DNA of 64,000 nt from assembly GCF_000381825.1 (NCBI RefSeq), contig NZ_KB907122.1, positions 62,001 through 126,000 on the forward strand. Direction: 5' to 3'. The stretch is from Thioalkalivibrio sp. ALJT (GTDB taxonomy: Bacteria > Pseudomonadota > Gammaproteobacteria > Ectothiorhodospirales > Ectothiorhodospiraceae). Shown piece after piece: positions 41,351 to 50,280 of this stretch. Below the pieces are notes generated by a model. That model searched no databases. It had not been told where the DNA came from and was given only the letters and a program-made list of their open reading frames with translations. The first letter of the stretch is position 1. Each line of letters starts with the position of its first letter. The position numbers and the translations under genes were made by a program.

Positions 41351-42382
41351 TTAGAAGGACACCCGCATGCCGCCACCAACACCGGTGAAGGACAGGTCAC
41401 TGTTGTTGACCCCAGCGTTATCGGTGCTGTTGTAACCCACACCGGCGAACGCCATCACGCGGTTGCTGAAGTTGTGCTTCACGGCAATCGCGGCATAGTC
41501 GGTGTTGTTGGCGTTATCGATACGGCTGTGGCCCAGGTTCAGGACAAAGTCGTTACGACCCATGGTGTAGGTACCCGACAGGAAGTACGTATTGAAATCC
41601 TGGCTCATACCGCCAACGCTGTCGCGGGAGATGTCTTCGACTTCACCCACCACGCGGAAGGCTCCGGCGGACCAATCAGCACCAAGCTTGGTATTGCGGG
41701 AGCGGGAATCGCGAGCCTCGAAATCGCCAGCGTCCACGTGCGCCACATACAGGTCGACGTCACCCAGATCGACGTTCACGCGACCGGAGAACGCGGTATC
41801 GCTGTCATCCATGTTGTCGATGAACGCGCCCACATCGACGCTCACCATGCCAAAGCTGTTGCTGTAACGGATACCGCGATCCACATAAGCACCGTTACCA
41901 AAGCCGCCGTCACCACCCAGGCGCGCGCCGTTGGTACGGCCCTGCATGAAGGTCGCGTTCAGCGGGTCCTTGCCGGCGGTGTTGTAGGAGGATGTCATGC
42001 GACCGGCGATGACACGACCGAAGTTGCCGTCCAGGCCAACGTAGATGTCGCGGGAGCCCGTGTTGAAACCACCGGTCCCGTCACCACCAGAACCCGTGTG
42101 GAAGTCGCTCTCGAGCTTGGCCAGGGCGGTCAGGCCGTTACCAAGGTCGTGAGCGACCATCACGCCGAACGCATTGGGGCCAGCGCCGTCGGTCGGGCCT
42201 CCCACGGAGCCGGCGTCGTGCTGACGGAAGCCACTGTCAAAAGCACCACCGTCGCCGGAGGCGCTATGGTGGACGACCTGCGTCTGCAGCTGGCCGAACA
42301 GGGTGACGTTGGTGTCGGCGGCGGCGAAGGCCGGGGCGGCGAAGGCGCCGGCAACGGCGACTGCGAGGATCTGCTTTTTCAT
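41351..42382 (-). CDS. Gram-negative general porin
   Basis: The 343-residue outer-membrane protein starts at the ATG at 42382 (MKKQILAVAVAGAFAAPAFA signal peptide, cleaved near AFAAAD). The first strand DTNVTLFGQLQTQVVHHSAS and later FGRVIAGRMTSSYNTAGKDP (L3 loop) are typical of 16-stranded OmpC-like porins. It ends GVGGGMRVSF with the terminal Phe needed for BAM-dependent assembly. The mature protein is Gly/Asp-rich and acidic, fitting an alkaliphile or halophile. Confidence 0.9.
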   Translation of the reverse strand: MKKQILAVAVAGAFAAPAFAAADTNVTLFGQLQTQVVHHSASGDGGAFDSGFRQHDAGSVGGPTDGAGPNAFGVMVAHDLGNGLTALAKLESDFHTGSGGDGTGGFNTGSRDIYVGLDGNFGRVIAGRMTSSYNTAGKDPLNATFMQGRTNGARLGGDGGFGNGAYVDRGIRYSNSFGMVSVDVGAFIDNMDDSDTAFSGRVNVDLGDVDLYVAHVDAGDFEARDSRSRNTKLGADWSAGAFRVVGEVEDISRDSVGGMSQDFNTYFLSGTYTMGRNDFVLNLGHSRIDNANNTDYAAIAVKHNFSNRVMAFAGVGYNSTDNAGVNNSDLSFTGVGGGMRVSF

Positions 42383-43096
42383 GTTGCGTATCTCCCAGGA
42401 GAGGTGTTGTGTTTCGTGTTTTATCCCAGCATCCACGGTCGATGCCGCGAATGACAGGTGTTTTATATACACCACGGTGTCGCATTTCAACCCCTAAGGG
42501 CGAAAAATTGGCCACAGTCGCCCCGGTTCTGGCCCCAATACCCCCGTTCGAAGGATCAAGCACTTGCGTACAGACGCTCGAAAAACGTCAGAACATGAAC
42601 GCAACCCACTGAATATGCAGATCAACAAGATTTCCCGGATCCACCAGCGGCCGTCGAAACTGCGAAACTCGTCAGGTTTCACTTATTTTTTCGGTGTTGT
42701 GGGAAATGTTCGTTTTTCGTGTTCGTGACGCGGCGGTGTCCGCCGCGCAGAGACGTTGCGTTTTTGCAACAATCAGAGATTCGGGCAGGGTCACGCGCCG
42801 AGTGTGGCGGAAAGCAGACACCGGGTGCGGCGGCACGAGCGTGGGTTGTCACGACTCGGGGGCTTTTGGGCTTTGGCGGGGGCTTCGCGGGCAAGCCCGC
42901 TCCTACGGGGCTTCAGCCAGCGGCACCCGCGGGAGCCGACATGGCGGCGAAGCCCCTGGCAAGGTCTGGTTCGGGCGAAGTTAGGGGCGGGGCAGCGGCT
43001 GTAGCCGTAGGAGGCCAGCCCTCTGGCCGATGGGGTCATCCAAGTGCCCGATCGGCCAGAGGGCTGGCCTCCTACAGGGGGTTTCGGTGGGGGGGG
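42383..43096. other. Long intergenic region with REP-like hairpins
   Basis: No gene is seen in 714 bp. The porin-proximal part has an AT-rich stretch (GTTTTATATACACC near 42,460) that may contain the porin promoter. The distal part has GCGGGCAAGCCCGCTCCTAC at about 42,887 and the long inverted repeat at 43,007-43,075. Confidence 0.5.
43007..43075. repeat. REP-like 25-bp perfect inverted repeat
   Basis: GTAGGAGGCCAGCCCTCTGG and following CCGAT (43,007-43,031) are exactly complementary to 43,051-43,075, with a 19-base loop. It begins with GTAGGAG like the other REP-type hairpins in the window. It lies just beyond the stop of the FAD hydroxylase gene. Confidence 0.8.
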
Positions 43097-44284
43097 TTAG
43101 TCGAGGCCGAAGGCGCGTAGGGCGAGGCGGCGTTTGAGGGGAGCGGCTTGGTCGACCAGGCGAATGCCGAGGCCGCGTAGCTCGGGGAGGCCGGCGGCGT
43201 GGGTGGCGAAGATCAGGCGGAAGCCGTCCATGGCGCGCTGCATGAAGGCGTTCTCGGTACGCCGGTCGCGGGTGTAGGCACGCAGGACGGTCTCGGCACC
43301 GGGGTCGCGGCGGGCGGGGCCATGCAGGCGCTCGACCAGGGCGCGGGCGTCGGCCAGGCCGAGGTTCAGGCCCTGCCCGGCCAGTGGGTGGATGGTGTGG
43401 GCGGCATCCCCCGCCAGCACCACGCGGCCGGCGTAATAGTCACGGGCATGGCGCGCCACCAGCGGGAAGCTGGCGCGCCGGGAGGTGGCGGTGATCGCGC
43501 CCAGACGGTGGTCGATCGCCTCCTCCAACGCCTCACAGAAACCGACATCGTCCAGCGCCAGCGTCGCATCCGCCTGATGCTCGGGCTGGGACCAGACGAT
43601 GGAGCTGCGCCCATCCGCCAGCGGCAGGAACGCGATGATCTGGTCGTCGACGAAGCGCTGCCAGGCGGTGTCCTCGTGCGAGCGCTCGGTGGTCACGGTC
43701 GCGACCACGCCCCGGGCGTGGTAATCCTGCTCGCGCACCGGGATGCCCATGCGGTGGCGCAACGGGGACAGCGCACCGTCGGCCGCGACCACCAGCCTGG
43801 CGGAGGCAAGCAGCGCGTGATGGGGTCCGTAGAGGTCCACCCGGTCCGGGCGCGCATCCACGCTTTTCCACTCCGTCTCCGACCACAGGGCGACGCCGGC
43901 AGCCTCCAGCTCGGCCCACAGCGCCGCCTCCAGCGCGGCGTGTTCCACGGTCCAGCCCAGCGCCGGCACGCCCAGCTCGTCGGCATCGAAGCAGATATGC
44001 CCCGGGCCCTGCGCGTCCCACACTGTCATGCCAGAGAAGGCGTGGGCACGGCGCGCCTCCAGCGCGTCCTGCACGCCCAGTGTGGCGAGGAAGTCCATCG
44101 AGGCGATGTTCAAGGTCGCCACCCGCGTGACGGGCGTGGCGTCAGTAAAGGTGGGCGCGGCGTTGCGTTCCAGCAGCCCCACGCGCAGGCCCTGGCGCGC
44201 CGCCCCCAGTGCGATGGCGCCGCCCACGGCGCCCGCCCCCACGACGAGCAGATCGAGTACTGCGCCGGAACGGCGTGTGTTCAT
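43097..44284 (-). CDS. UbiI/VisC-type FAD hydroxylase of ubiquinone synthesis
   Basis: The 395-residue product has the FAD motif LLVVGAGAVGGAIALGAARQ, the central RLVVAADGALSPLRHRMGI segment, and GRVVLAGDAAHTIHPLAGQG followed by LNLGLADA. This is the UbiH/F/I/Coq6 family of aromatic-ring hydroxylases. It is the second hydroxylase after ubiH in the conserved ygfB-pepP-ubiH-visC order, so a role as the C5 or C6 hydroxylase is likely. It overlaps ubiH by four bases. Confidence 0.88.
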   Translation of the reverse strand: MNTRRSGAVLDLLVVGAGAVGGAIALGAARQGLRVGLLERNAAPTFTDATPVTRVATLNIASMDFLATLGVQDALEARRAHAFSGMTVWDAQGPGHICFDADELGVPALGWTVEHAALEAALWAELEAAGVALWSETEWKSVDARPDRVDLYGPHHALLASARLVVAADGALSPLRHRMGIPVREQDYHARGVVATVTTERSHEDTAWQRFVDDQIIAFLPLADGRSSIVWSQPEHQADATLALDDVGFCEALEEAIDHRLGAITATSRRASFPLVARHARDYYAGRVVLAGDAAHTIHPLAGQGLNLGLADARALVERLHGPARRDPGAETVLRAYTRDRRTENAFMQRAMDGFRLIFATHAAGLPELRGLGIRLVDQAAPLKRRLALRAFGLD

Positions 44285-45543
44285 GCTGCGCCCTCCGTAT
44301 CCGGCCGCGCGAGATGCCGGGCGGTGTGACGCGGCAACGGGCCCAGCCCCATGGCGGCCCGTGCAATGTGATCCCGCGCCGGGCGCAGGCGATCCAGGGC
44401 CATCATGCCACCGCCCAGCGCATGGCCGCGCAGGCCGGCCGCGTGCAGCATGCCGCGGGCCAGGAAATCGGTCGTGGCGACCACGCCGGTCACGTCGCGC
44501 TGGCGCGCGCGGGCATAAGCGGCCAGGGTCGTCGCCACACCGGGGTCCGACGTAAATCGGGGGCGCCCGTCCGGTGCGCGATCGGCGCGCAGCGCATCCA
44601 GCAAGGTGGCGACATCGCGCAGGGACAGGTTCAGCCCCTGTCCCGCCACCGGGTGCACCGCGTGCGCGGCATTGCCCAGCAACAGCGCGCGTTCCGCGGC
44701 CGGCTCGGGGGCATGCACCCGCTCCAGCGGAAAACGGACCACGCGGCCGGCCGGGCGCAGGCGGCCCAGGCTCCAGCCGAAGCGGGCCTGCAGCTCGCGC
44801 AGGCGCTCGGCCTCATCCCGCTCCAGCCGCTGCTCGCAGGCCTCTGGCGGGGCCACCCACACCACATTCATACGCCCGTCCGCCTGCGGCAGCAGGGCCA
44901 GCGGCCCCTCGTCGGTAAAGCGCTCGAAGGCCTGGCCGTTGTGCGGCCGCGCCGGCTGCACGTCGAATACCAGGGCGTCCGCCGCGTAACGCAGGCGGTT
45001 GACCGGAAGGCCCAGGGCCTTGCGCGTGGGGGACTGGATGCCATCGGCGGCCAGGATCAGCCGGGCCGCCCAGGTACCCTCGCCCTCGGGGCCCCGGATG
45101 CGCAGCGGCCGGCGGCCATTGTCCACGTCTCCCACGTCCGCCAGCGTCGACTGGTAGCGCACGTCCACGCCGGCATCGCGGCAGGCCGCGTCCAGCATCG
45201 GCTCCAGCGCGACAGCCGGCACTACCTGCCCGAGGGCCTGGCGGCCATGGTCGGCGGCATTCAGATGCACCCGCCCCAGCCCGCCGCGGCGGCTGACAAT
45301 GATGGAACGGATCGCGGTGGCCCGCTGCGCCAGTGGCGCCCAGTATCCGAGATCGTCCAGGAACTGCACGGAGCCGGCCGCCAGGGCGTAGCCGCGAGTG
45401 TCGTTGGCGTGTGCATCCGGTGCGGGCGGCGCCCCGCGCTCGAACAGCGTGACCGCATAGCCCGCACGCGCCAGGGTGCAGGCGGCGAGGCCGCCCACCG
45501 GCCCGCCCCCGACGATGGCGATGTCGCAGGTGTTGGTTGTCAA
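44281..45543 (-). CDS. ubiH: 2-octaprenyl-6-methoxyphenol hydroxylase
   Basis: The 420-residue FAD monooxygenase has the N-terminal DIAIVGGGPVGGLAACTLAR, ARLILAADGIQSPTRKALGL, and ALLLGNAAHAVHPVAGQGLN with the ribityl-binding motif (Asn in place of the usual Asp before AAH). Its place directly downstream of pepP is the usual one for ubiH. It is translationally coupled to the next hydroxylase. Confidence 0.9.
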   Translation of the reverse strand: MTTNTCDIAIVGGGPVGGLAACTLARAGYAVTLFERGAPPAPDAHANDTRGYALAAGSVQFLDDLGYWAPLAQRATAIRSIIVSRRGGLGRVHLNAADHGRQALGQVVPAVALEPMLDAACRDAGVDVRYQSTLADVGDVDNGRRPLRIRGPEGEGTWAARLILAADGIQSPTRKALGLPVNRLRYAADALVFDVQPARPHNGQAFERFTDEGPLALLPQADGRMNVVWVAPPEACEQRLERDEAERLRELQARFGWSLGRLRPAGRVVRFPLERVHAPEPAAERALLLGNAAHAVHPVAGQGLNLSLRDVATLLDALRADRAPDGRPRFTSDPGVATTLAAYARARQRDVTGVVATTDFLARGMLHAAGLRGHALGGGMMALDRLRPARDHIARAAMGLGPLPRHTARHLARPDTEGAA

Positions 45544-45575
45544 GACTCACCCCGCAAGGGTGGGTCCGACGCTCC

Positions 45576-45641
45576 ATTCGCCTGCAAGCAGGCTCCTACG
45601 GGGGGTTGGGTATCTCTGTAGGCGCCTGCTTGCAGGCGAAT
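45576..45641. repeat. REP-like 18-bp perfect inverted repeat between pepP and ubiH
   Basis: ATTCGCCTGCAAGCAGGC and GCCTGCTTGCAGGCGAAT form a perfect inverted repeat around 30 bases that include TCCTACGGGG and TGTAGG. It interrupts an otherwise overlapping operon with a 157-bp gap. Confidence 0.8.
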
Positions 45642-45700
45642 CGAACCGGCCCGGACTCCCGGTCGCTTACTGAAGCGGAAGAGACGATGGCCGGGCATGG

Positions 45701-47065
45701 TCAGTCCCACCCCGGAAGGTCGCCGGCCATGCAGGCCTCGATGTCGGCGACGGTCTTGGGGCAGTCGGCGGTGAGGACCTCGCAGCCGTCGCGGGTGACG
45801 GCGACGTCGTCTTCGATGCGCACGCCGATGCCGCGCAACTCTTTCGGCGCGTCGCTGTAGGGCCCGAAATACAGCCCGGGCTCCACGGTCATCACCATGC
45901 CCGGTTCCAGCTCGCGCCAGGCATCGCCGACGCGGTAGTCGCCGACGTCGTGCACGTCCAGCCCCAGCCAGTGGCCGGTGCGGTGCATGTAGAACGGGCG
46001 GTAGGCCTGGTCGCGGATCAGCTTGTCCAGGCGGCCCTTGAGCACGCCCAGCTCCTTGAGCCCGCGGGTCAGTTCGCGCACGGCGGTGGCGTGCGGGGTG
46101 TCCCAGTCGTTGCCCGGGCGCACCTGTTCGATGGCAGCAAGCTGGGCGGCGAGCACGCACTCGTAGACCTCGCGCTGGCGGGCGTCGAAACGACCGGAAA
46201 CCGGAAAGGTCCGGGTGATGTCCGAGGCGTAGCCCTGCACCTCGCAACCGGCATCGATCAGCAGCAGATCACCGGCGTTCAGCTCGGCACGGTTCTCGAT
46301 GTAGTGCAGGATGCAGCCGTTCTCGCCACCACCAACGATGGAGGGATAGGCCGTCTCGGTGCCGTAACGGTGGAACTCGTGCAGCAGTTCGGCCTCCACC
46401 GCAAATTCGGTAAGACCCGGCCGACAGGCCTGCATCGCGCGCACATGCGCCTGCGAGGAGATGGCGGCCGCGTGGCGCATCAGTTTCAGTTCCGGCGCCT
46501 TCTTGAACAGCCGCTGCTCATGCAGGTGGTGCTCCACGGCGACGAACTCATGCGGGGCGCGGACCCCGTTGCGCGCCTTCGCGCGTACCCGGTTCACCCA
46601 GCCGAACAGGCGCTGATCCAGCGCCTCGTCACGCCCGAAAGGGGCGGCCATTACGGCGCGGTTCTCCAGCATCCCCGGCAGGATCTCGTCGATATCCTCG
46701 ATCGGAAAGGCGCATTCGGCGCCGAAGGCCGCGATGGCGCCCTCCGGTCCGGCGCGACGCCCCTGCCAGGTCTCCTGGGTCGGGTCGCGGTCTCGACAGA
46801 ACAGGATGTACTCGCCGGCCGGGCGCCCGGGGGCCAGCACCGCGACGGCATCCGGTTCCGGGAAACCGGTCAGATAGAGGAAGTCGCTATCCTGGCGAAA
46901 GGGGTATTCGACATCCCGATTGCGGGTCCGCTCGTGGGCTGCGGGAACGATGATGATCGAATCCGGACCCAGCGCCCGCATCAGGCGCTGACGGCGACGG
47001 GCAAATTCGCCCGGAGGAATCTCCGGCATCCGTCCTGGCCGGGGGCTGCGTCGCGCTCCAGTCAT
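45701..47065 (-). CDS. pepP: Xaa-Pro aminopeptidase
   Basis: The 454-residue cytoplasmic metallopeptidase removes N-terminal residues before proline. The metal ligands are visible: LLIDAGCEVQGYASDITRTF (two Asp), YMHRTGHWLGLDVHDVGDYR (His), MVMTVEPGLYFGP (Glu) and GIGVRIEDDVAVTRDG (Glu). The N-terminal prolidase domain has SIIIVPAAHERTRNRDVEYP followed by FRQDSDFLYLTGFPEPDA. The start overlaps the ygfB-like stop. Confidence 0.95.
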   Translation of the reverse strand: MTGARRSPRPGRMPEIPPGEFARRRQRLMRALGPDSIIIVPAAHERTRNRDVEYPFRQDSDFLYLTGFPEPDAVAVLAPGRPAGEYILFCRDRDPTQETWQGRRAGPEGAIAAFGAECAFPIEDIDEILPGMLENRAVMAAPFGRDEALDQRLFGWVNRVRAKARNGVRAPHEFVAVEHHLHEQRLFKKAPELKLMRHAAAISSQAHVRAMQACRPGLTEFAVEAELLHEFHRYGTETAYPSIVGGGENGCILHYIENRAELNAGDLLLIDAGCEVQGYASDITRTFPVSGRFDARQREVYECVLAAQLAAIEQVRPGNDWDTPHATAVRELTRGLKELGVLKGRLDKLIRDQAYRPFYMHRTGHWLGLDVHDVGDYRVGDAWRELEPGMVMTVEPGLYFGPYSDAPKELRGIGVRIEDDVAVTRDGCEVLTADCPKTVADIEACMAGDLPGWD

Positions 47066-47664
47066 TGCATCGGGATCCGTTTCGGGTCATCGGGGGCCAG
47101 TTCGTCGGCGATGAGCAGAACCCCTACACGTACGTATTCATTCAGCTCCTCGAAGGCGGCGGCGTTTTCCTCGTCGTCCTCGGGCTCCAGCTCGATGCGT
47201 GCGATCTCGGCGAAATCCCGCAGGATCTCGCTGGCCTCGGCCGAGGGCTTGAGCCGACTCAGGCGTGGCATCTGCCCCAACCCGCCGATGAAGCCATCCA
47301 CCCATTCCGACAGTGCCTGCGCCTGCGCCTCGATGGCGTCGTCTTCGGGCAGTAGCGGACCAAAACCCAGTTCGACGTCGTACAACTGCGCCAGCAACGC
47401 ACGGCGGATGGCCTCCACCGTTTTGCGGAACTGCTCTCCCGCACCTTCGGTCAGCGGCAGGGCCTCGCCCAGACTCCGCTCCAGCGCCCCGACATCGGCA
47501 CCCGGGTCCGCCACCAGGCAGCCAGTGAACAGCCCATGGGCCGAGGCCGGTGTCTGGGCAAACCCCATGCTGCGCAGGCCGTGCGCCAGTTGCTCGCGCA
47601 AAGCGACAGGGTCTCGCTCCAGGCCATCCTGCGCTTTCGCGTTGCCACCCGCATCGCTGGTCAT
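47062..47664 (-). CDS. YgfB/UPF0149 family protein
   Basis: The 200-residue acidic helical protein has the family's pattern: SAHGLFTGCLVADPGADVGA, LLPEDDAIEAQAQALSEWVD, GFIGGLGQ and EASEILRDFAEIARIELEPE. In gammaproteobacteria this gene immediately precedes pepP-ubiH-visC, as here. The ATG at 47664 is favoured over the TTG before it; it overlaps the upstream gene stop. Confidence 0.9.
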   Translation of the reverse strand: MTSDAGGNAKAQDGLERDPVALREQLAHGLRSMGFAQTPASAHGLFTGCLVADPGADVGALERSLGEALPLTEGAGEQFRKTVEAIRRALLAQLYDVELGFGPLLPEDDAIEAQAQALSEWVDGFIGGLGQMPRLSRLKPSAEASEILRDFAEIARIELEPEDDEENAAAFEELNEYVRVGVLLIADELAPDDPKRIPMQ

Positions 47665-47951
47665 CAAAAGCCCTCCAGACGGGCTTCGTAGGGAAACAGC
47701 AGGAAGCGGTAGAGCTCCTCCCCCACCTGCAAATGGGTGAACTGCGGCTCCCCCAGCTTGATGGCACTGGAACCGGTGGAGGACAGCATGTTGAGGCCGA
47801 AGCGCTTCTCCGCGATCAGGTCATTCAGCAACTGTTCCAGCTCCGCGCGCGGCACGGTGCCGGTATTGTCGACAATCCGGCACGGCTTTCCGTTGTGGGC
47901 CGTGCCCTCGATGACAGTGGCCTCGGGGCCGGGTTCGGGGGGCTGGGTCAT
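47664..47951 (-). CDS. Conserved hypothetical protein, 95 residues
   Basis: This is a soluble product starting MTQPPEPGPEATVIEGTAHN. The middle GTVPRAELEQLLNDLIAEKR and the C-terminus EPQFTHLQVGEELYRFLLFP suggest an alpha/beta fold. No catalytic residues stand out. It is translationally coupled to the ygfB-like gene. The gene is probably real because of coupling and low-repeat composition, but no family was recognised. Confidence 0.6.
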   Translation of the reverse strand: MTQPPEPGPEATVIEGTAHNGKPCRIVDNTGTVPRAELEQLLNDLIAEKRFGLNMLSSTGSSAIKLGEPQFTHLQVGEELYRFLLFPYEARLEGF

Positions 47952-48065
47952 GGGCAAGAACACTCGTCGGGTACACAGTCGTGTGTATTGTGGCCAGCGC
48001 GAGCACCGGCCCGCAACAAACCCCGGCATTGCCGGTGTGCGATCACGAAAAAGTGCATGCGTTCC

Positions 48066-48236
48066 CGCCAGGAACCTGCCGGGCCTGGGCGATCGTCGCG
48101 AGCCTGTTGGGAGACCAGGGCCCTTTTGTCGGTCTTTCGGGGCGCCATAGTGGGACTGTGTAACGAGAGAGAGCGAAAAACGGGGCCGCTTTCCCATTCG
48201 CGCAGCCGATCCGGCCCAAATCCGACCGGCTGCCAG
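48066..48236 (-). repeat. Dispersed palindromic element, copy E (inverted)
   Basis: Read on the minus strand it has GGCAGCCGGTCGGATTTGGG, GGATCGGCTGCGCGAATGGG, CTCTCTCTCGTTACACAGTC and CCTGGCGGGAACGC-like ends. It lies between the divergent 95-residue protein and ZapB-like genes; the rest of this 381-bp gap holds no gene. Confidence 0.83.
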
Positions 48237-48332
48237 CATGCGGCCCAAGTTGACGCCTCGCGCGAACCCCTCCTAGACTCCATGGCTCGTATGACCTGCG
48301 GCGAAGGCCGCCAGCCAACCGGGACCAAGGCC

Positions 48333-48560
48333 ATGCAGCCGACCGACGACGCCGCGATCGACCCAACCGAGCGCCTGGAGGCCGTCATCACACGCCTGCT
48401 GGAAGAACACGCGGCCCTGCGCAAGGAGAATCACCTCCTGCAGGAGCAGGTGCGCCAGCTCAAGAGCGAGCGCGCCGCCTTCAAGGAGCGCAACGAACAG
48501 GCCCGCCACCGGGTCGAGAACATGATCGCGCGCCTGCGTTCGATGGAGCACAGCGAATGA
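48333..48560 (+). CDS. ZapB-like coiled-coil cell division protein
   Basis: The 75-residue product is a single heptad-rich helix (LEAVITRLLEEHAALRKENH, LLQEQVRQLKSERAAFKERN). This small coiled-coil protein is regularly encoded just before zapA in gammaproteobacteria and is treated as a ZapB-type divisome factor. The stop overlaps the zapA start (ATGA). Confidence 0.8.
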   Translation: MQPTDDAAIDPTERLEAVITRLLEEHAALRKENHLLQEQVRQLKSERAAFKERNEQARHRVENMIARLRSMEHSE

Positions 48561-48865
48561 GCCAGTCCGAACCCGTCCGCATCTCCATCCTGGGCAAGGA
48601 ATACCAGATTGCCTGCCCGCCCGAAGAACGCGCCGATCTGTTTGCCTCCGCCAGCGTGATTGACGAACGCATGCGGGAGCTGCGCGACAGTGGGCGAGTG
48701 GTGGGCGCCGAGCGGGTCGCGGTGATGGTCGCGCTGAATCTGGCGCATGAGCTGCTGGAATGTCAGCAGCGGGCAAACAGTGCGGATGCGGATTCCGGCG
48801 CGCAGTCGGCGCGGCTGATCGATCTGGCCGACCGCATCGAAAAGAGCCTGGACTCCTCGCGCTAG
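48557..48865 (+). CDS. zapA: Cell division protein ZapA
   Basis: The 102-residue product carries VRISILGKEYQIACPPEERA, then SVIDERMRELRDSGRVVGAE and VAVMVALNLAHELLECQ, the ZapA globular domain plus C-terminal helix. ZapA bundles FtsZ filaments at midcell. It is coupled to the ZapB-like gene. Confidence 0.92.
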   Translation: MSQSEPVRISILGKEYQIACPPEERADLFASASVIDERMRELRDSGRVVGAERVAVMVALNLAHELLECQQRANSADADSGAQSARLIDLADRIEKSLDSSR

Positions 48866-48869
48866 CGCG

Positions 48870-49130
48870 CCTGCGACCACGCCCCGCGCCGTCCCTTCCA
48901 CCAGCGAGCCCGGTTACGTCCCGCTACCCACCTCAGCACGACCTCCACCATCCGGCCTACGCGTTGGCTTCGCTTGGCCGCCTGCCTTGAAGTGGAAGGC
49001 ACCGTAAACACCGACGACGAACCGGGCCTCGCCTCAACAAGGCAGGCGGCAGACCGAGGGCAAACAAACTTTAGCGGCAACGCTGGCCAAGCCAGGGGCG
49101 CCGCAGCCGTCCGCATTACAGAGCAGAGCG
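48870..49130 (+). ncRNA. Candidate structured RNA downstream of zapA (6S position)
   Basis: The gap between convergent zapA and ruvA can form two strong but mutually exclusive helices. AGCGAGCCCGGTTACGTC (48,903-48,920) pairs with GACGAACCGGGCCTCGC (49,016-49,032), and GCCGCCTGCCTTG (48,977-48,989) pairs with CAAGGCAGGCGGC (49,038-49,050). In many gammaproteobacteria 6S RNA lies directly after zapA. No sequence match to 6S consensus could be confirmed by eye. Confidence 0.35.
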
Positions 49131-49138
49131 GGTGCGCG

Positions 49139-49747
49139 CTAGCGCTTGACGGTGGAGCGCAGCGCGAGACGCACCAGCGTCTCCACCGAGTCGGCCTGGT
49201 CGCGGACCGCCGCGACCATCTTCTCGGCACTGGCCCGCGGGTAGCCAAGGGATTCCAGTGCCGCCAGGGCCTCGCCCTCCATCGCCGCGGCCGGCGTGGG
49301 CTCACTGCCCGCCGCAGCCCCGGCAGGCGCGGCGGCAAACCCCATCTCGGCGAGGCGCTCGCCCAGTTCCAGGACCACGCGCTCGGCCGTACGCTTGCCG
49401 ATGCCCGGTACCCGAGTCAGTCCCTTGACGTCGCCACTGCTGATCAGACCGGCCAGCTCGTCGCCGGCGTAGGTGGAGAGCATGGCCAGCGCGAGCTTGG
49501 CACCGATGCCATTGACCCGGATTAGGCGCCGGAACAGGTCCCGGTCGCGCTTGTTCAGAAAACCGAACAGTTGATGGGCGTCCTCGCGCACCACAAGATG
49601 CGTCGCCAGCACGACCGTCGCGCCCGGCTCCGGCAGCGCCGCCAGCGTGGACAGCGGGACATCGACCTCGTAGCCGACGCCGCCGGCATCGATGACCACG
49701 CCGTGAACCTCACGACTGATCAGGGCCCCTTCCAGACGGGCAATCAT
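49139..49747 (-). CDS. ruvA: Holliday junction helicase subunit RuvA
   Basis: The 202-residue product has the OB-fold N-terminus (MIARLEGALISREVHGVVID), the two helix-hairpin-helix motifs (LIRVNGIGAKLALAMLS and LTRVPGIGKRTAERVVLELG) and the C-terminal domain that contacts RuvB (EALAALESLGYPRASAEKMV). It is coupled to ruvC by ATGA. ruvB does not follow; the convergent zapA gene does. Confidence 0.95.
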   Translation of the reverse strand: MIARLEGALISREVHGVVIDAGGVGYEVDVPLSTLAALPEPGATVVLATHLVVREDAHQLFGFLNKRDRDLFRRLIRVNGIGAKLALAMLSTYAGDELAGLISSGDVKGLTRVPGIGKRTAERVVLELGERLAEMGFAAAPAGAAAGSEPTPAAAMEGEALAALESLGYPRASAEKMVAAVRDQADSVETLVRLALRSTVKR

Positions 49748-50268
49748 GAAGCCCCCCCGATCGTGGCGGCGGTGGAATCCAGCAGGCGCGCCGCGTGCTG
49801 CCGGGTGTGGGCATGGCAAAGTGCAACGGCCAGGGCGTCGGCGGCATCACTGGTGGCCGGTTCGGACAGACGTAACAGTTGCTGCATCATGTGCTGGACC
49901 TGTTCCTTGTCGGCCCCGCCAACACCGACCACGGCCAGCTTGATCGCGCGCGGGGCGTATTCGTGGACCGCCAGCCCGGCCTGGGTAGCGGCGCAGATCG
50001 CGGCCCCACGGGCGTGTCCAAGCTTGATCGCGGACTGGGCATTGCGGGCCACGAAGACCGTTTCGATCGCCAGCACGTCGGGCTTCAGCTCCGCGATCAC
50101 CTCGGCCACACCGGCAAAGATCTCGCCCAAGCGCTCGGGGAAGGCGCTGGCCCTGGGTCGGATCACGCCGTGTCCACAGGAGCGGCCCTGACTGCGGCTG
50201 TATTCGACCACCCCGAAGCCGGTGACCCGGGAGCCGGGGTCGATCCCGAGGATACGAATGCTGCTCAC
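49744..50268 (-). CDS. ruvC: Holliday junction resolvase RuvC
   Basis: The 174-residue endonuclease has catalytic Asp in ILGIDPGSRVTGFGVVE, Glu in VLAIETVFVARNAQSAIKLG and the C-terminal Asp pair in ATSDAADALAVALCHAH. The length is normal. It lies 12 bp after yebC and overlaps ruvA, the standard arrangement. Confidence 0.96.
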   Translation of the reverse strand: MSSIRILGIDPGSRVTGFGVVEYSRSQGRSCGHGVIRPRASAFPERLGEIFAGVAEVIAELKPDVLAIETVFVARNAQSAIKLGHARGAAICAATQAGLAVHEYAPRAIKLAVVGVGGADKEQVQHMMQQLLRLSEPATSDAADALAVALCHAHTRQHAARLLDSTAATIGGAS

Positions 50269-50280
50269 ATCGCCGCCGGA

